Assembly: GCF_013204855.1 (NCBI RefSeq)
Contig: NZ_JABMKZ010000033.1
Coordinates: 26,296-90,295, forward strand
Length of the DNA stretch: 64,000 nucleotides
Reading direction: 5' to 3'
DNA from: Paenibacillus alba
GTDB lineage: Bacteria; Bacillota; Bacilli; Paenibacillales; NBRC-103111
Part shown: positions 1-8,627 of the stretch, piece after piece
Position numbering within the stretch: position 1 is the first letter of the stretch
How the letters are laid out: each line of letters starts with the position of its first letter
Program-made: the position numbers and the translations under genes
The notes under the pieces: generated by a model
Seen by the model: the letters and a program-made list of their open reading frames with translations, nothing else
Told to the model about the DNA's origin: nothing
The model's database searches: none

Positions 1-59
1 GTGAGAAATCGGAGACAGAAACGAAGCAGCCGGTTGCAGGAGAGGGTGATCTCAAATGA
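1..59 (+). CDS. 3' end of an upstream gene (partial)
   Basis: A reading frame open from base 3 ends at a TGA at 57-59. That stop overlaps the ATG of the next gene as ATGA, the usual translational-coupling arrangement. Only 18 hydrophilic residues are visible (ending GEGDLK), so no family can be named. A second frame (from base 1) is open to a TAA at 73, so the assignment rests on the ATGA overlap alone. Confidence 0.45.
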   Translation, partial: EKSETETKQPVAGEGDLK

Positions 60-1267
60 ACAACAGTGGGAATAAGCAGCAGCAATCCCTTAAATCGCTG
101 CATGCTGAAGCACAAGCCATTAGCTATGATATAGTGGCATTCCGCAGATGTCTGCATGAAGAGCCCGAGCTTAGTTTGGACGAGGGAGAAACAGCCCGGA
201 AAGTAGCGGATCAGCTGCGTTTGTTAGGCCTTTCTCCACGCATGGGGATTGGTGGCCATGGCATTATCGCGGACCTTATTTATAGCGAAGACGGACCAAC
301 AATTGCTTTGCGCGCTGATATGGATGCCCTTCCTATCCAAGAAGAGACGGGTCTATCCTTCTCGTCCAAGCGGCCAGGTCGGATGCATGCCTGTGGACAC
401 GACGGACATACGGCAATGTTAGTTGGCGCGGCTAAGCTGCTGACGCAGTGGCAGGTTCCGCTTAAGGGGCGCATTCGGTTGTTGTTTCAAGCAGCGGAAG
501 AAATCAATGCTGGAGCCAAAGCCCTGATTGCCGGCGGCGCCTTAGATGGCGTTGACGAAATTTACGGTTTGCATAATTTGCCAACGCTGGCAAACGGAAT
601 GGCTGCTACACGCCAAGGGGCGTTGATGGGCTCCGTCGACCGAATTGAGATCGAACTTACCGGCAAGGGGGGCCACGGTGCAATACCAGATCAAAGCATT
701 GATCCGATCGTTGCGGCGTCTGCCATCGTGATGGGCTTGCAAACGGCTGTAAGCCGTGAAATTTCGCCGTTCGAGCCAGCTGTTGTGACGATTGGCAGCC
801 TGCAAGCCGGCGAAGCGAACAACGTAATTCCCCATCGAGCTGTTCTGACGGGAACGGTCCGGACATTCGCCAAATCAACGCAACTGGGTATGGAGATGAG
901 GCTGAGCCGAATTATTCGCTCGATTGCAGAGGCTTATCGCTGTGAAGTGGAGATTCGGTACGTGGAACAAACGCCAGTGCTGACGAACCATGATCAGTGC
1001 CTGCGGCATGTGGAATCCGTGATTGATCAAATGCTCCTTCCCGAACAGCGGGTCCAAGCTGAACCGACCATGGCTGGAGAAGATTTCTCCCTTTATCTCG
1101 AGAAGATCCCAGGTTGCTTCTTTTGGCTTGGTTCCGGTCCGAAGGAGAATGCCGATCAAGCGTTTGGGCTCCATCACCCCAAATACACACTTCATGAAGA
1201 ATGCCTGCCTATCGGCGCTGCGCTGCTAGCAGGGATTGCAGTCAGCAGATTGCAAAAAGGTGTCTAG
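56..1267 (+). CDS. M20-family amidohydrolase (amino-acid amidase/carboxypeptidase)
   Basis: This is a 403-residue M20D metallopeptidase of the HipO/IAA-amino-acid hydrolase type, which cleaves N-acyl amino acids or related amides with a two-metal centre in the cytoplasm. Visible family signatures are HEEPELS (34-40), RADMDALP (86-93), the metal-binding HACGHDGH (111-118), the catalytic AEE (147-149), YGLHNLP, and a C-terminal AGEDFS. The length is normal. The GGAGAGGG ribosome site at about 39-46 supports the ATG at 56, and the start overlaps the preceding stop, so it is the distal gene of an operon that begins outside the window. A terminator follows. The substrate cannot be told from sequence. 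Confidence 0.9.
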   Translation: MNNSGNKQQQSLKSLHAEAQAISYDIVAFRRCLHEEPELSLDEGETARKVADQLRLLGLSPRMGIGGHGIIADLIYSEDGPTIALRADMDALPIQEETGLSFSSKRPGRMHACGHDGHTAMLVGAAKLLTQWQVPLKGRIRLLFQAAEEINAGAKALIAGGALDGVDEIYGLHNLPTLANGMAATRQGALMGSVDRIEIELTGKGGHGAIPDQSIDPIVAASAIVMGLQTAVSREISPFEPAVVTIGSLQAGEANNVIPHRAVLTGTVRTFAKSTQLGMEMRLSRIIRSIAEAYRCEVEIRYVEQTPVLTNHDQCLRHVESVIDQMLLPEQRVQAEPTMAGEDFSLYLEKIPGCFFWLGSGPKENADQAFGLHHPKYTLHEECLPIGAALLAGIAVSRLQKGV

Positions 1268-1293
1268 ATGACCGTATCGTAAGCGTTCATATC

Positions 1294-1327
1294 ATTCCAT
1301 GTGCTAGATTGTGCATGGAATTTTTTG
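1294..1327 (+). terminator. Intrinsic terminator after the amidohydrolase
   Basis: ATTCCATG (1294-1301) pairs with CATGGAAT (1314-1321), followed by a T run. Confidence 0.8.
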
Positions 1328-1408
1328 CTTTCGGGAAATTCATTGTATGGTAACATGGAAAGTGTTTATAGCACACTATTATAAAAGTACGTAGCTCAGG
1401 AGGCACTC

Positions 1409-2167
1409 ATGGAATCAACTGCACGTTTGCAAGGAAAGCTTGCTCTTGTAACAGGAGCTTCAAGAGGACTTGGACGGCATATCGCTGTATCATTGGCCTC
1501 CGCGGGGGCTGTCGTCGCAGTAAACTATGCGAATAGCCAGCAAGATGCTGAAGAAACGGTAAGGATGATCACAGTTAACGGCGGCAAAGCCCAAGCCTTT
1601 CGCGCTGATGTAACAAGTGAGAAGGAGGTCCTCGAGCTTGTTCGGCAATCCGAGCAATATTTTGGCATCGGGATTGATGTGCTTGTGAATAACGCTACAG
1701 GGCCACAGCCAATGCTTTCTATCGAGGATAGTACGTGGCAAACGTACTTGGATCAGCTTGATTTTTTCGTCAAAGCACCGCTGCTTTTAGCTAAAGCGAT
1801 TCTCCCCGGCATGAAGCAAAGGGGACAAGGGAGCATTATTCATATCGGCAGTGAGGTCGTTCAAATCGGCAATGCCAACTTTTCCAGCTATGTCACAGCC
1901 AAGGCAGCAATGGTCGGAATGACCCGATCTTGGGCTAGTGAGCTTGGCCCACAAGGCATACGTGTGAATCTGGTTGCGCCCGGATGGATTCCCGTTGAAC
2001 GCCATGAAGGCGCTGAAATCAATGACTATCAGGCCGCAGTACCGCTGCAGCGAATGGGGGAACCGACCGATATTGCCAATGCAGTCGTCTTTTTTGCATC
2101 GGATGAGTCTAGATTCATCACAGGACAATGCTTGTCGGTAAACGGTGGTAACACGTTCGGCAGCTGA
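1409..2167 (+). CDS. Short-chain dehydrogenase/reductase (FabG-like)
   Basis: A 252-residue classical SDR, an NAD(P)-dependent oxidoreductase with a Rossmann fold. The cofactor motif TGASRGLG is at 15-22, NNAT at 94-97 (normally NNAG), the catalytic Ser at 148, and Tyr161-x3-Lys165. The C-terminal ITGQ...NGG signature is present. An AGGAGG site at 1398-1403 precedes the ATG. It is most like 3-oxoacyl-ACP reductase homologues, but the neighbours (a second SDR and a ThuA protein) suggest a sugar or polyol substrate rather than fatty-acid synthesis. The start of a three-gene unit running to 3611. Confidence 0.88.
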   Translation: MESTARLQGKLALVTGASRGLGRHIAVSLASAGAVVAVNYANSQQDAEETVRMITVNGGKAQAFRADVTSEKEVLELVRQSEQYFGIGIDVLVNNATGPQPMLSIEDSTWQTYLDQLDFFVKAPLLLAKAILPGMKQRGQGSIIHIGSEVVQIGNANFSSYVTAKAAMVGMTRSWASELGPQGIRVNLVAPGWIPVERHEGAEINDYQAAVPLQRMGEPTDIANAVVFFASDESRFITGQCLSVNGGNTFGS

Positions 2168-2214
2168 CGGATCGAAATCCTATGATAGGGAAGTGCAGAA
2201 AGGAGTTGGCGATT

Positions 2215-2934
2215 ATGGCAAGCATCGTATGTGTGACAGGAACGGATCGCGGAGTGGGCTTGGCGTTGACGAAGCTGCTGCTGGAAGCAGGTTGCTGCGT
2301 CTATGCAGGGAGTTATTTACCGGCCAATGAAGAACACGAGCGTTTGGCAGAGAAATATCCTGGAAAGCTTCATAGCTTTGTATTGGATATAGGCAGTGAT
2401 GCGAGTGTAAAAGCTGCTGCAGAGCTTATTATGAAACAAACCGATGGCTTGGATTTGCTGATTAACAACGCGGGAATCCTTGGCGATATTAAGGGAACGA
2501 TTGAGGATGAATTAGATTTTGAGGACATGCAGCAGGTGTTTAATGTAACTGCCTTAGGTGCTATCCGCATGGCGAATGCATTATTCGAACCGATCATGAA
2601 GGGCGGCAAATTCATCGTTAACATCTCCTCCGAAGCAGGGAGCATCGGTCAAAGCTATCGTGAGTCCTGGTATGGTTATTGCATGGCGAAGGCAGCGCTT
2701 AACATGGGTTCTTCCATTATTCATAACAAAATGAAAAAGGATGGCGGCCGCGTGCTGCTCATTCATCCGGGATGGGTGCAAAGTTATATGAGTGGCACAT
2801 TGGACACCTCGGCCAGATTCACAGCGGATGAAGCTGCGGCTCATATCGTGAATCGCATTGAAAGCTGTAAGCACGTAATCCTTGATAAACCGCTCTACGT
2901 AGAGGCGCACAGCGGCAATGAAATTCCTTGGTAA
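2215..2934 (+). CDS. Short-chain dehydrogenase/reductase
   Basis: A 239-residue SDR with TGTDRGVG at the N-terminus, NNAG at about 84-87, catalytic Ser in NISSEAG, and YCMAK (Tyr155, Lys159). The frame is open from an ATG at 2182, but the AAGGAG at about 2200-2205 sits at proper spacing for the ATG at 2215, and conserved SDR sequence starts just after it, so 2215 is chosen. It follows the first SDR by 47 bp, with a ThuA gene 26 bp downstream. The two SDRs are diverged, so this is not a recent duplication. Substrate unknown. Confidence 0.85.
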   Translation: MASIVCVTGTDRGVGLALTKLLLEAGCCVYAGSYLPANEEHERLAEKYPGKLHSFVLDIGSDASVKAAAELIMKQTDGLDLLINNAGILGDIKGTIEDELDFEDMQQVFNVTALGAIRMANALFEPIMKGGKFIVNISSEAGSIGQSYRESWYGYCMAKAALNMGSSIIHNKMKKDGGRVLLIHPGWVQSYMSGTLDTSARFTADEAAAHIVNRIESCKHVILDKPLYVEAHSGNEIPW

Positions 2935-2960
2935 TCTAAATACGAAGGGAGTAGCGGAGA

Positions 2961-3611
2961 ATGTCTACTAAACCGCAAGTCTTACTAGTAGGAGATCAAA
3001 CGGATGCTCCATGGCATCCTTTAGAGCCGGCTCAACGGCAGTTAGAATCAATTCTTGGTCAGGAGTACGAGCTTGTTGGTACGGAAGATTATGAGAGTTT
3101 TGCTAAGCTGGGTCAGGAGAACCAACTGGAGGCATATAGATTCTGCCTGTCCTATACGGACTGCTGGAATCGCAGTTTAACGCGGGAACAAACGGCGGGA
3201 ATCCTTCGTTATGTCGCGGGCGGAGGTGGACTGCTGGTTATTCACAACGGCGTTTCCTTGCATAACAACTATGAGCTGCTTCAAGTTATCGGCGCTAAGT
3301 TTACAGGACATCCTCCCTATCAATCATTGACCTATTCGGCCTCCATAGCGGACCATCCTTTGCTTGAAGGCGTAGAGAGCTTCACGGTGGACGAGGAGCC
3401 GTATATGTTCGAATTCGATCTGTTTACCAAGAAAACAGTCTTTCTTGAATATGAATACGAAGGCCGCAAGTACCCTGCTGCATGGGAAAGCAGCTATGGA
3501 CTGGGCAAAGTCGTCTATCTTCAGCCAGGCCATCATGCTCCTTCGTTTGAACCAGTTTCGTATCGGAGACTGGTGTTGAATAGTGCTCGTTATGTAGCTG
3601 AACGCGGTTAA
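2961..3611 (+). CDS. ThuA-like domain protein
   Basis: A 216-residue protein of the ThuA family (class I glutamine-amidotransferase-like fold). The recognisable core is GGGGLLVIHNG, GAKFTGHPP, ADHPLLEGVESF and the C-terminal GLGKVVYLQPGHH. ThuA proteins occur with sugar catabolic and Gfo/Idh/MocA genes, and members have been linked to trehalose use and 3-keto sugar handling. The biochemical role of this one is not shown by the sequence. Ribosome site GGGAG at about 2947-2951. Last gene of the unit that starts at 1409; no clear terminator follows. Confidence 0.82.
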   Translation: MSTKPQVLLVGDQTDAPWHPLEPAQRQLESILGQEYELVGTEDYESFAKLGQENQLEAYRFCLSYTDCWNRSLTREQTAGILRYVAGGGGLLVIHNGVSLHNNYELLQVIGAKFTGHPPYQSLTYSASIADHPLLEGVESFTVDEEPYMFEFDLFTKKTVFLEYEYEGRKYPAAWESSYGLGKVVYLQPGHHAPSFEPVSYRRLVLNSARYVAERG

Positions 3612-3727
3612 CTCAATAAACGAGCTTATCGAAGCCGTCTCCGAATCAATTGGGGGGGCGGTTTGCGGCAAGCGAATCTACTGAATTCCAAATGAGTTCG
3701 GCTGAGAATAACTTCTTTTGAATCTAC

Positions 3728-3914
3728 GAGAGGGAACTCTGTTCCTCTATTCGTGATCCAAACAGCTATTTAGCTAGTCAGACGGAACTGCGGTACGCTA
3801 ATTTGTCTAAATTGCTGGGATTTCGCAGTAAAGTGGGGAAATAAGGGATCGTACTTCCCTTTCAGCTGCAAATATCGAATTCTGAGCCAATTAGCGGATC
3901 ATAGTTCCTTTTCG
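3728..3914. repeat. Dispersed nested-palindrome element, copy 1 (type 1)
   Basis: About 187 bp containing four half-sites of the form GGAACTnnnnTnCGCTAATTT: two forward (near 3733 and 3784) and two inverted (near 3855 and 3890-3908). It is closely similar to 53848-54030 and 63744-63878, and shares half-sites and layout with the type 2 copies at 17931, 29207 and 29677. No coding potential. It fills most of the gap between the ThuA gene and the FusB leader. Confidence 0.85.
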
Positions 3915-3964
3915 TAAGGAAATGCCGAGAATCTTCTCATTCATTATTAAAAAAATTCTTTCCA

Positions 3965-3994
3965 TTGATCTAGCAGGCTAATTTTTATTATAAT
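3965..3994 (+). promoter_or_regulatory. Sigma-A promoter for the leader peptide and FusB-type gene
   Basis: TTGATC (3965-3970), an 18-bp spacer and a consensus TATAAT (3989-3994). It lies 33 bp upstream of the leader ATG. Confidence 0.7.
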
Positions 3995-4026
3995 AGTCGT
4001 ATTCGGAACCGAGGGAGTTGGTAAAG

Positions 4027-4119
4027 ATGGCAATGAAAGATTGCCGGATTGGCACAGTCTCATGCAAAGCCTACTTTAGAGGCGATACTTTGCATGGGCG
4101 CAATGTGAACGACAATTAA
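4027..4119 (+). CDS. Putative regulatory leader peptide of the FusB-type gene
   Basis: A 30-codon ORF beginning MAMKDCRIGTVSC and ending NVNDN, preceded by GGGAG at about 4013-4017. It lies directly after a strong promoter and inside a run of mutually exclusive hairpins that end by masking the ribosome site of the next gene. This is the layout of drug-inducible translational attenuators, where a stalled ribosome on the leader changes the RNA fold. The peptide has no transmembrane or domain character. Too short for standard gene calling; whether it is translated is inferred. Confidence 0.6.
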   Translation: MAMKDCRIGTVSCKAYFRGDTLHGRNVNDN

Positions 4120-4227
4120 TCGCCCATTACGCATATTTCGTTTCTAATAGTGGCTTTGCACCTTATTTCATTCATTTATCCATAAATAAGGGGCTGAACC
4201 AATATGTGTGATCCATTTATTAGAAAC
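4061..4227 (+). promoter_or_regulatory. Translational attenuator (nested hairpins over the RBS and start)
   Basis: Hairpin A: CATGCAAAG (4061-4069) with CTTTGCATG (4088-4096), strengthened by GCC/GGC. Hairpin B: ATGGGCG (4094-4100) with CGCCCAT (4121-4127), overlapping A. Hairpin C: CCTTATTT (4161-4168) with AAATAAGG (4184-4191), which covers the ribosome site. An outer stem pairs GTTTCTAATA (4140-4149) with TATTAGAAAC (4218-4227) and encloses the ATG at 4204. TGCAAAGC (4063-4070) can instead pair with GCTTTGCA (4153-4160). Confidence 0.7.
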
Positions 4228-4857
4228 CACCAATATAATTTTATTAAAAAGCAAGCCGATTCACTGCTGAATGCTATTCGGACCAATGCCGATTCCAAAG
4301 TGCTGGCATCGCTAAGATATTTTACAGAAACTAAACTTGATGAGCTGTTTCCGCTTGCCACTGAAGGGCAGAAACAAATGCTCAATCGTATTTCCACATT
4401 AGAAAAAGCGGATGATTTCCAACAGTATATCAAGGCGTTAGAGCCCTATATCATTGGATTTCCCCAAGCAACAGAGAAGCAGCTCCTTAAACTGTTTCCC
4501 AAGAATAAGAAACTTAAGCTTCCTGACTTGTCAACCATCGACCATCGTTATGTAACCTATCTGAGTTGGATGGATATTGCTACGAATAAATTGTTCATGG
4601 TCTATCATGCCAATGGGCAATTCATTGGCATTGAAGGCAGAGCTACGCCTACCAATAAGAAAAGTTTTTGTTTTGTTTGCAATCGGTATGAGGAGCTTGT
4701 ATTATTTTCGGCGACCTCCAAAATACGGCCACCCAAGTCTTCGCCTGATTATTATAAAACAGTGGGCAATTATTTATGTATGAATAGCGCGGATTGCAAT
4801 AAAAATATCTCCGATATTTCAGCTTTAGAAAAATTTATTGATTCGGTCAACGGATAG
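4204..4857 (+). CDS. FusB/FusC-family elongation factor G-binding protein
   Basis: A 217-residue protein matching the two-domain FusB family: a helical N-terminal part and a C-terminal treble-clef zinc finger with Cys156-x2-Cys159 and Cys192/Cys198. FusB proteins bind EF-G on the ribosome and free it from fusidic-acid-stalled complexes, giving resistance. The length fits the family. The ribosome site AAGGGG (4188-4193) lies inside a hairpin, and a leader peptide precedes it, suggesting that expression is induced by translation stress. A strong terminator follows. Whether this chromosomal homologue confers resistance is not known. Confidence 0.82.
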   Translation: MCDPFIRNHQYNFIKKQADSLLNAIRTNADSKVLASLRYFTETKLDELFPLATEGQKQMLNRISTLEKADDFQQYIKALEPYIIGFPQATEKQLLKLFPKNKKLKLPDLSTIDHRYVTYLSWMDIATNKLFMVYHANGQFIGIEGRATPTNKKSFCFVCNRYEELVLFSATSKIRPPKSSPDYYKTVGNYLCMNSADCNKNISDISALEKFIDSVNG

Positions 4858-4864
4858 ACCGCTC

Positions 4865-4902
4865 AACCTCGAATTCCACTTTTGTGGATTCGAGGTTTTT
4901 TC
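4865..4902 (+). terminator. Terminator after the FusB-type gene
   Basis: CCTCGAAT-CCAC pairs with GTGG-ATTCGAGG, followed by TTTTTT. Confidence 0.9.
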
Positions 4903-5024
4903 ATGTGTGTTACTTAGGTAATTTTAAGCAAACATTTATCCAAGTTTCAGCTTGGCTTCAAATTTTGTTCATATTTGAAAAGTAAGATAGGGGTTGTACG
5001 AAAAGAGATAGGAGTGATTATTCA

Positions 5025-5735
5025 ATGAAGGTGAATATGAAAAAAATGGCGGGTATTTGTGTACTGGTTCCTGTCTTACTAACGGGATGCGCGAGCGGCA
5101 GTCAGCCAGCAGATGGCAAAGCAGCAGCGGCAGCGAGCACGACACAGCCTGCGCAGAATCAGGATCAAGGCACCAAAGCTTCTCCGAACGCTGCGAACAA
5201 TGGGGCAAACCGGCCAGCTATGAGCACGGAGCTGCGTCAAATGTTCAGTACGATGCAGACGCTCCTTATGCTTGATAAAGCCGATGGCCTAGCGATAACG
5301 AAAGATCAAGCGCAGGTCATGCTGCCTGTAGCCGAGGAAGCTGTTACCAAAGGTGAACTCACGGATGACAACAAAACTAAGCTGCTGGAGAAACTGACAG
5401 ACGCTCAGAAAAAATTCGTCGAAGACGCAGCGACACGCATGAATAACCGCGGCAACGGAAACGGTGGCAATGGTGGGCCTAATGGCGGCACGAATGGGGA
5501 GAAAGGCAACGGAGGAGGCAAACGCGGCAATGCAGCGGGAGATCCTGCGAAAACGCCTGCGGCGAGCGCGAAACCGGACGCTTCAAGCGGCAGCAGCACC
5601 GGCACAGGCAATGAGCAAGCACCTGCCAAAGGGCAAGGAGATGGCAAAGGTCCAGCTGGCAACGGTGGCGGAAACCGCGGCTTTGGCGATCCAGGTAAGC
5701 AACTGGTAGAGCTGCTGCAAACCAAGTTGAAGTAG
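5025..5735 (+). CDS. Glycine/asparagine-rich lipoprotein of unknown function
   Basis: A 236-residue secreted lipoprotein. The signal peptide ends in LLTGC, with the lipidated cysteine at 22. Residues 23-65 are Ala/Gln/Asn-rich and low in complexity. A short folded segment at about 66-130 (helical, charged, with STELRQMFSTMQTLLMLD at its start) is followed by a long flexible Gly/Asn/Lys tail up to GKQLVELLQTKLK. AGGAGTG at 5010-5016 supports the start. It is likely anchored on the outer face of the membrane. No family is recognised. Confidence 0.75.
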   Translation: MKVNMKKMAGICVLVPVLLTGCASGSQPADGKAAAAASTTQPAQNQDQGTKASPNAANNGANRPAMSTELRQMFSTMQTLLMLDKADGLAITKDQAQVMLPVAEEAVTKGELTDDNKTKLLEKLTDAQKKFVEDAATRMNNRGNGNGGNGGPNGGTNGEKGNGGGKRGNAAGDPAKTPAASAKPDASSGSSTGTGNEQAPAKGQGDGKGPAGNGGGNRGFGDPGKQLVELLQTKLK

Positions 5736-5884
5736 AAGGCTACATAAGGCCGCCTCAAAGGGATGGACAAAGTTGATGATTTGTAAGTCTGGGAACTAAG
5801 ATTTCTTCATGTAGACTCAGCTTCTCGCCTGTTATACTCAGCTTAAATAAGCAAGCAAATCAAGGATAAGGCGGAGGAACAGAG

Positions 5885-7426
5885 ATGAAGCTGAGTTTAC
5901 AGACGTATAGATCGAAATTGATGGGCTGCTGGATTGGCAAAAATGTCGGTGGCACCCTAGGGGCTCCATTTGAATGCAAGCGTGGCGTATTTGAGGTTGA
6001 TTTTTACACCCAAGAGTTAAATGGAGAGCCCTTGCCTAATGATGATTTAGACCTCCAGCTTGTGTGGCTGAATGCTGTGGAGAAGTATGGCCGCAATGTG
6101 ACGGCTTCTATATTGGGCGAATACTGGCTTTCCTATATTGTCCCGAACTGGGGCGAATACGGTGCAGGCAAAAACAACCTCAGACAAGGAATCGTTCCCC
6201 CCTTATCAGGCTATGTGGACAATGTTTACCGCGACAGCAACGGCGCCTACATTCGCTCGGAAATTTGGGCGTGTCTTGCCCCGGGAAATCCCGATATTGC
6301 GGTCAAATACGCTTATGAAGATGCGATTGTTGATCATAGCCATGAAGGCGTATATGCGGAAGTGTTCTTTGCTGCCATTGAGAGCGCAGCTTTTGTGGAA
6401 AGTGACAGAAATAAATTGATCGAGATCGGCTTGTCGTATATTCCTGCGGAATCCGGTGTTGCCAAAGGTGTGGCATCTGCGATAGATGCATATAAAAAAG
6501 GACTGACTTGGCAGGAAGCACGCATTCAAGTGATGACGGATGTGCCAGGCAGCTTCGGGATTCTGGGGATGAATACGGAGGATTTGCCGCAGGACGTTCC
6601 GATTGGCAAGATGGGTTATGATGCGCCGAGCAATGTGGGGATTACGCTCATAGGCTGGTTGTATGGCGAAGGCGACTTCGGCAACAGTATTTGCATTGCC
6701 AATAACTGCGGGGAAGACACCGACTGCACGGCAGCGACGATTGGCTCGATTCTGGGCATTATCGGCGGGGCTGAAAGTATTCCAACCAAATGGACGGATC
6801 CTATCGGGGATAGCATTAAGACGCTGTGTCTTAATTTGGGCGATCAGGGTCTGCGCGTTCCGAAAACTGTCGTTGAATTGACAGAACGGATTTTGCGTTT
6901 GGCGCCTTCGTTCTTGGGCAGTGAGCTTTGCGATGTGCTTTCAGGAGCGGAAGGGTATACGATTGCGATGAAAGAAGGCGCTCAGTTGCAAAGTCAGCCA
7001 ATGCGCGTGAATGCTTGGCTGAATCGCAGCTTCGCGGATAAGCTGGAACAAAGTCCTTTCCAAGTCCCTTACGATTTCACGATCTTCTCAGCGATAGTTG
7101 ATTATCAGGAAGCGCCATTTGTTCAGGATGGAACCGCTAAGAAGATTAAACTGATCATCGACAATCAGTTGTTTATGCAGCAATGGCTGCAGATCAAATG
7201 GCATTTGCCGGCTGAATGGAGCATCTCGCCAGGCCCGAAAGTTGCTTCATCGCTGGAGAACTACCACTGCAATGTCGGCAGAACAGAGCTTGAATTCACG
7301 ATCTATCCTCAAGGCTTGCAGGAAGCCAGATATGATCTCATTGTCGAAATTACTTCGCAAGGCCGGCCGACGAAAGGACTCATTCCGATAGTGCTTATGA
7401 ACGGGGTACCGAAGGCTAATAGTTAA
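5885..7426 (+). CDS. ADP-ribosylglycohydrolase (DraG) family protein with C-terminal extension
   Basis: A 513-residue protein whose first 350 or so residues match the ADP-ribosylglycohydrolase fold: GCWIGKNVGGTLGAP at 14-28, NDDLDLQL at about 52-59, and a GEDTDCTAATIG motif near 280. These correspond to the metal-binding TDDT and DTD sites of the family, but the first reads NDDLD, lacking the usual Thr. Residues from about 375 to 513 form an extra domain not found in DraG. In Paenibacillus-like genomes such long members often lie with sugar regulators, so a glycoside substrate is possible. GGAGG precedes the ATG. It is convergent with the AraC gene downstream. Confidence 0.8.
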   Translation: MKLSLQTYRSKLMGCWIGKNVGGTLGAPFECKRGVFEVDFYTQELNGEPLPNDDLDLQLVWLNAVEKYGRNVTASILGEYWLSYIVPNWGEYGAGKNNLRQGIVPPLSGYVDNVYRDSNGAYIRSEIWACLAPGNPDIAVKYAYEDAIVDHSHEGVYAEVFFAAIESAAFVESDRNKLIEIGLSYIPAESGVAKGVASAIDAYKKGLTWQEARIQVMTDVPGSFGILGMNTEDLPQDVPIGKMGYDAPSNVGITLIGWLYGEGDFGNSICIANNCGEDTDCTAATIGSILGIIGGAESIPTKWTDPIGDSIKTLCLNLGDQGLRVPKTVVELTERILRLAPSFLGSELCDVLSGAEGYTIAMKEGAQLQSQPMRVNAWLNRSFADKLEQSPFQVPYDFTIFSAIVDYQEAPFVQDGTAKKIKLIIDNQLFMQQWLQIKWHLPAEWSISPGPKVASSLENYHCNVGRTELEFTIYPQGLQEARYDLIVEITSQGRPTKGLIPIVLMNGVPKANS

Positions 7427-7442
7427 GTTTTGTTGCTAAATC

Positions 7443-8324
7443 TCATATATCTCGAAATTGCTGGGGGCTTATGCCTTCCAGCTTTTTGAATATCCGGGAG
7501 AAATAATACGGATCCTGAAAGCCAACTTCCTCTGCAATATCGCGAATCATACATGAGGTGCTGGTGAGCAGATGCTTCGCTTTTTGGATTTGCAGTTGAT
7601 GAACATAGGAACCGATGGTCGTGTTTGCGTACTTTTTGAAAATTTGGCATAAATATTCGTAATTATGATGCAGGGCCTGCTCCAAATCTTCACTGGAGGG
7701 ATTGGTCGTGTACGTTTCATCCAACAGATTCACGAGCCGGCGGTAGAGCAAAAAAGTAGAAGAAACTTCGGCTTGCAAGTCCTTTTGGTCCAAAACATCT
7801 TGCGCAAGCAACTCCAGGATTTGCCCCAGCAGCAGCGTAGCGCGATAGCGGAAATATCCCTTAGGAACATGAAATTGCTGATGTATTTTCTCAAAAAGGC
7901 CAAGCAGCTCATAGCGATTAAACGGCTTGCTTTGCCGTGGGAGCAGTAGAAAGTCCATGTAACTGTCCGAATGGGATGTGCGGAGATCTTGCATAGCTGG
8001 GATGACCGCAGGATAGCGCTCAGCCGCGTCTTCTTTATGCAGGATCAACCCAGGCTCCGCAGCAAACTGCACCCAATAGAAACCGCTTTGCGCACCAATG
8101 GGCTTCCAGCAGCCATGCTTTTCCCACGGCATTAACAGGAATGTCTCACCGCTTCGCAGTTCCAGCCGCTCCTCGCCCACCTCTAAATAAACAGGTCCTT
8201 CTGTGACCATAAGCAGCTCAAAAAAAGGATTGGATTTCGGCCCGGCGAAATGTTCATTGCCAACTAATTCTGAAATCCATTTGACATCCAGTCTGGCTAA
8301 TCGAGACAGCAGCAAATAATCCAT
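7443..8324 (-). CDS. AraC-family transcriptional regulator
   Basis: 293 residues: an N-terminal cupin-like effector domain (LRSGETFLLMPWEKHGCW) and a C-terminal pair of helix-turn-helix motifs ending in DPYYFSRIFKKLEGISPQQFR. The frame remains open upstream to 8537, but that part lacks family similarity. GAAGGTG lies just ahead of the ATG at 8324, which is chosen. It probably regulates sugar-related genes, perhaps the convergent ADP-ribosylglycohydrolase-like gene 16 bp away. Confidence 0.88.
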   Translation of the reverse strand: MDYLLLSRLARLDVKWISELVGNEHFAGPKSNPFFELLMVTEGPVYLEVGEERLELRSGETFLLMPWEKHGCWKPIGAQSGFYWVQFAAEPGLILHKEDAAERYPAVIPAMQDLRTSHSDSYMDFLLLPRQSKPFNRYELLGLFEKIHQQFHVPKGYFRYRATLLLGQILELLAQDVLDQKDLQAEVSSTFLLYRRLVNLLDETYTTNPSSEDLEQALHHNYEYLCQIFKKYANTTIGSYVHQLQIQKAKHLLTSTSCMIRDIAEEVGFQDPYYFSRIFKKLEGISPQQFRDI

Positions 8325-8627
8325 ACAGACACCTTCAATTTCCCAAGTTTCGTTTGAAGCCTTTTTATTATAGCATAGCCCAAGCCAGGCATTTGCCACT
8401 ATCTTTCGTGGGCTGGATTTGTCGAAATTCCCACAATCATGAGAAGGTTTTTGGCCTTGAATCTTGAAATAATCAGTAAGCAAAGGTATACGAAGCAAAG
8501 ATCCGAGTAGTATGATGATAAGGGGAAGATGAGACATGCCTGCAATCCAGGAGCCTATTGGCTTTTGTAAGTTATGAAATCAAAGGGTAATCCAGTTATA
8601 AATTTATGATGAGAAAGGAAGCTTACT
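8325..8627. other. Divergent intergenic region
   Basis: Holds the start regions of the AraC gene (minus) and the FGE gene (plus). A possible plus-strand promoter is TTGAAA (8464-8469), 17 bp, TATACG (8487-8492). On the minus strand a TATAAT lies at about 8362-8367. No repeat or small gene is evident. Confidence 0.4.

Noticed and set aside
8325..8537. 71-residue N-terminal extension of the AraC protein ending at 7443
   Set aside because: Not AraC-like in sequence. A ribosome site is present at the internal ATG at 8324.
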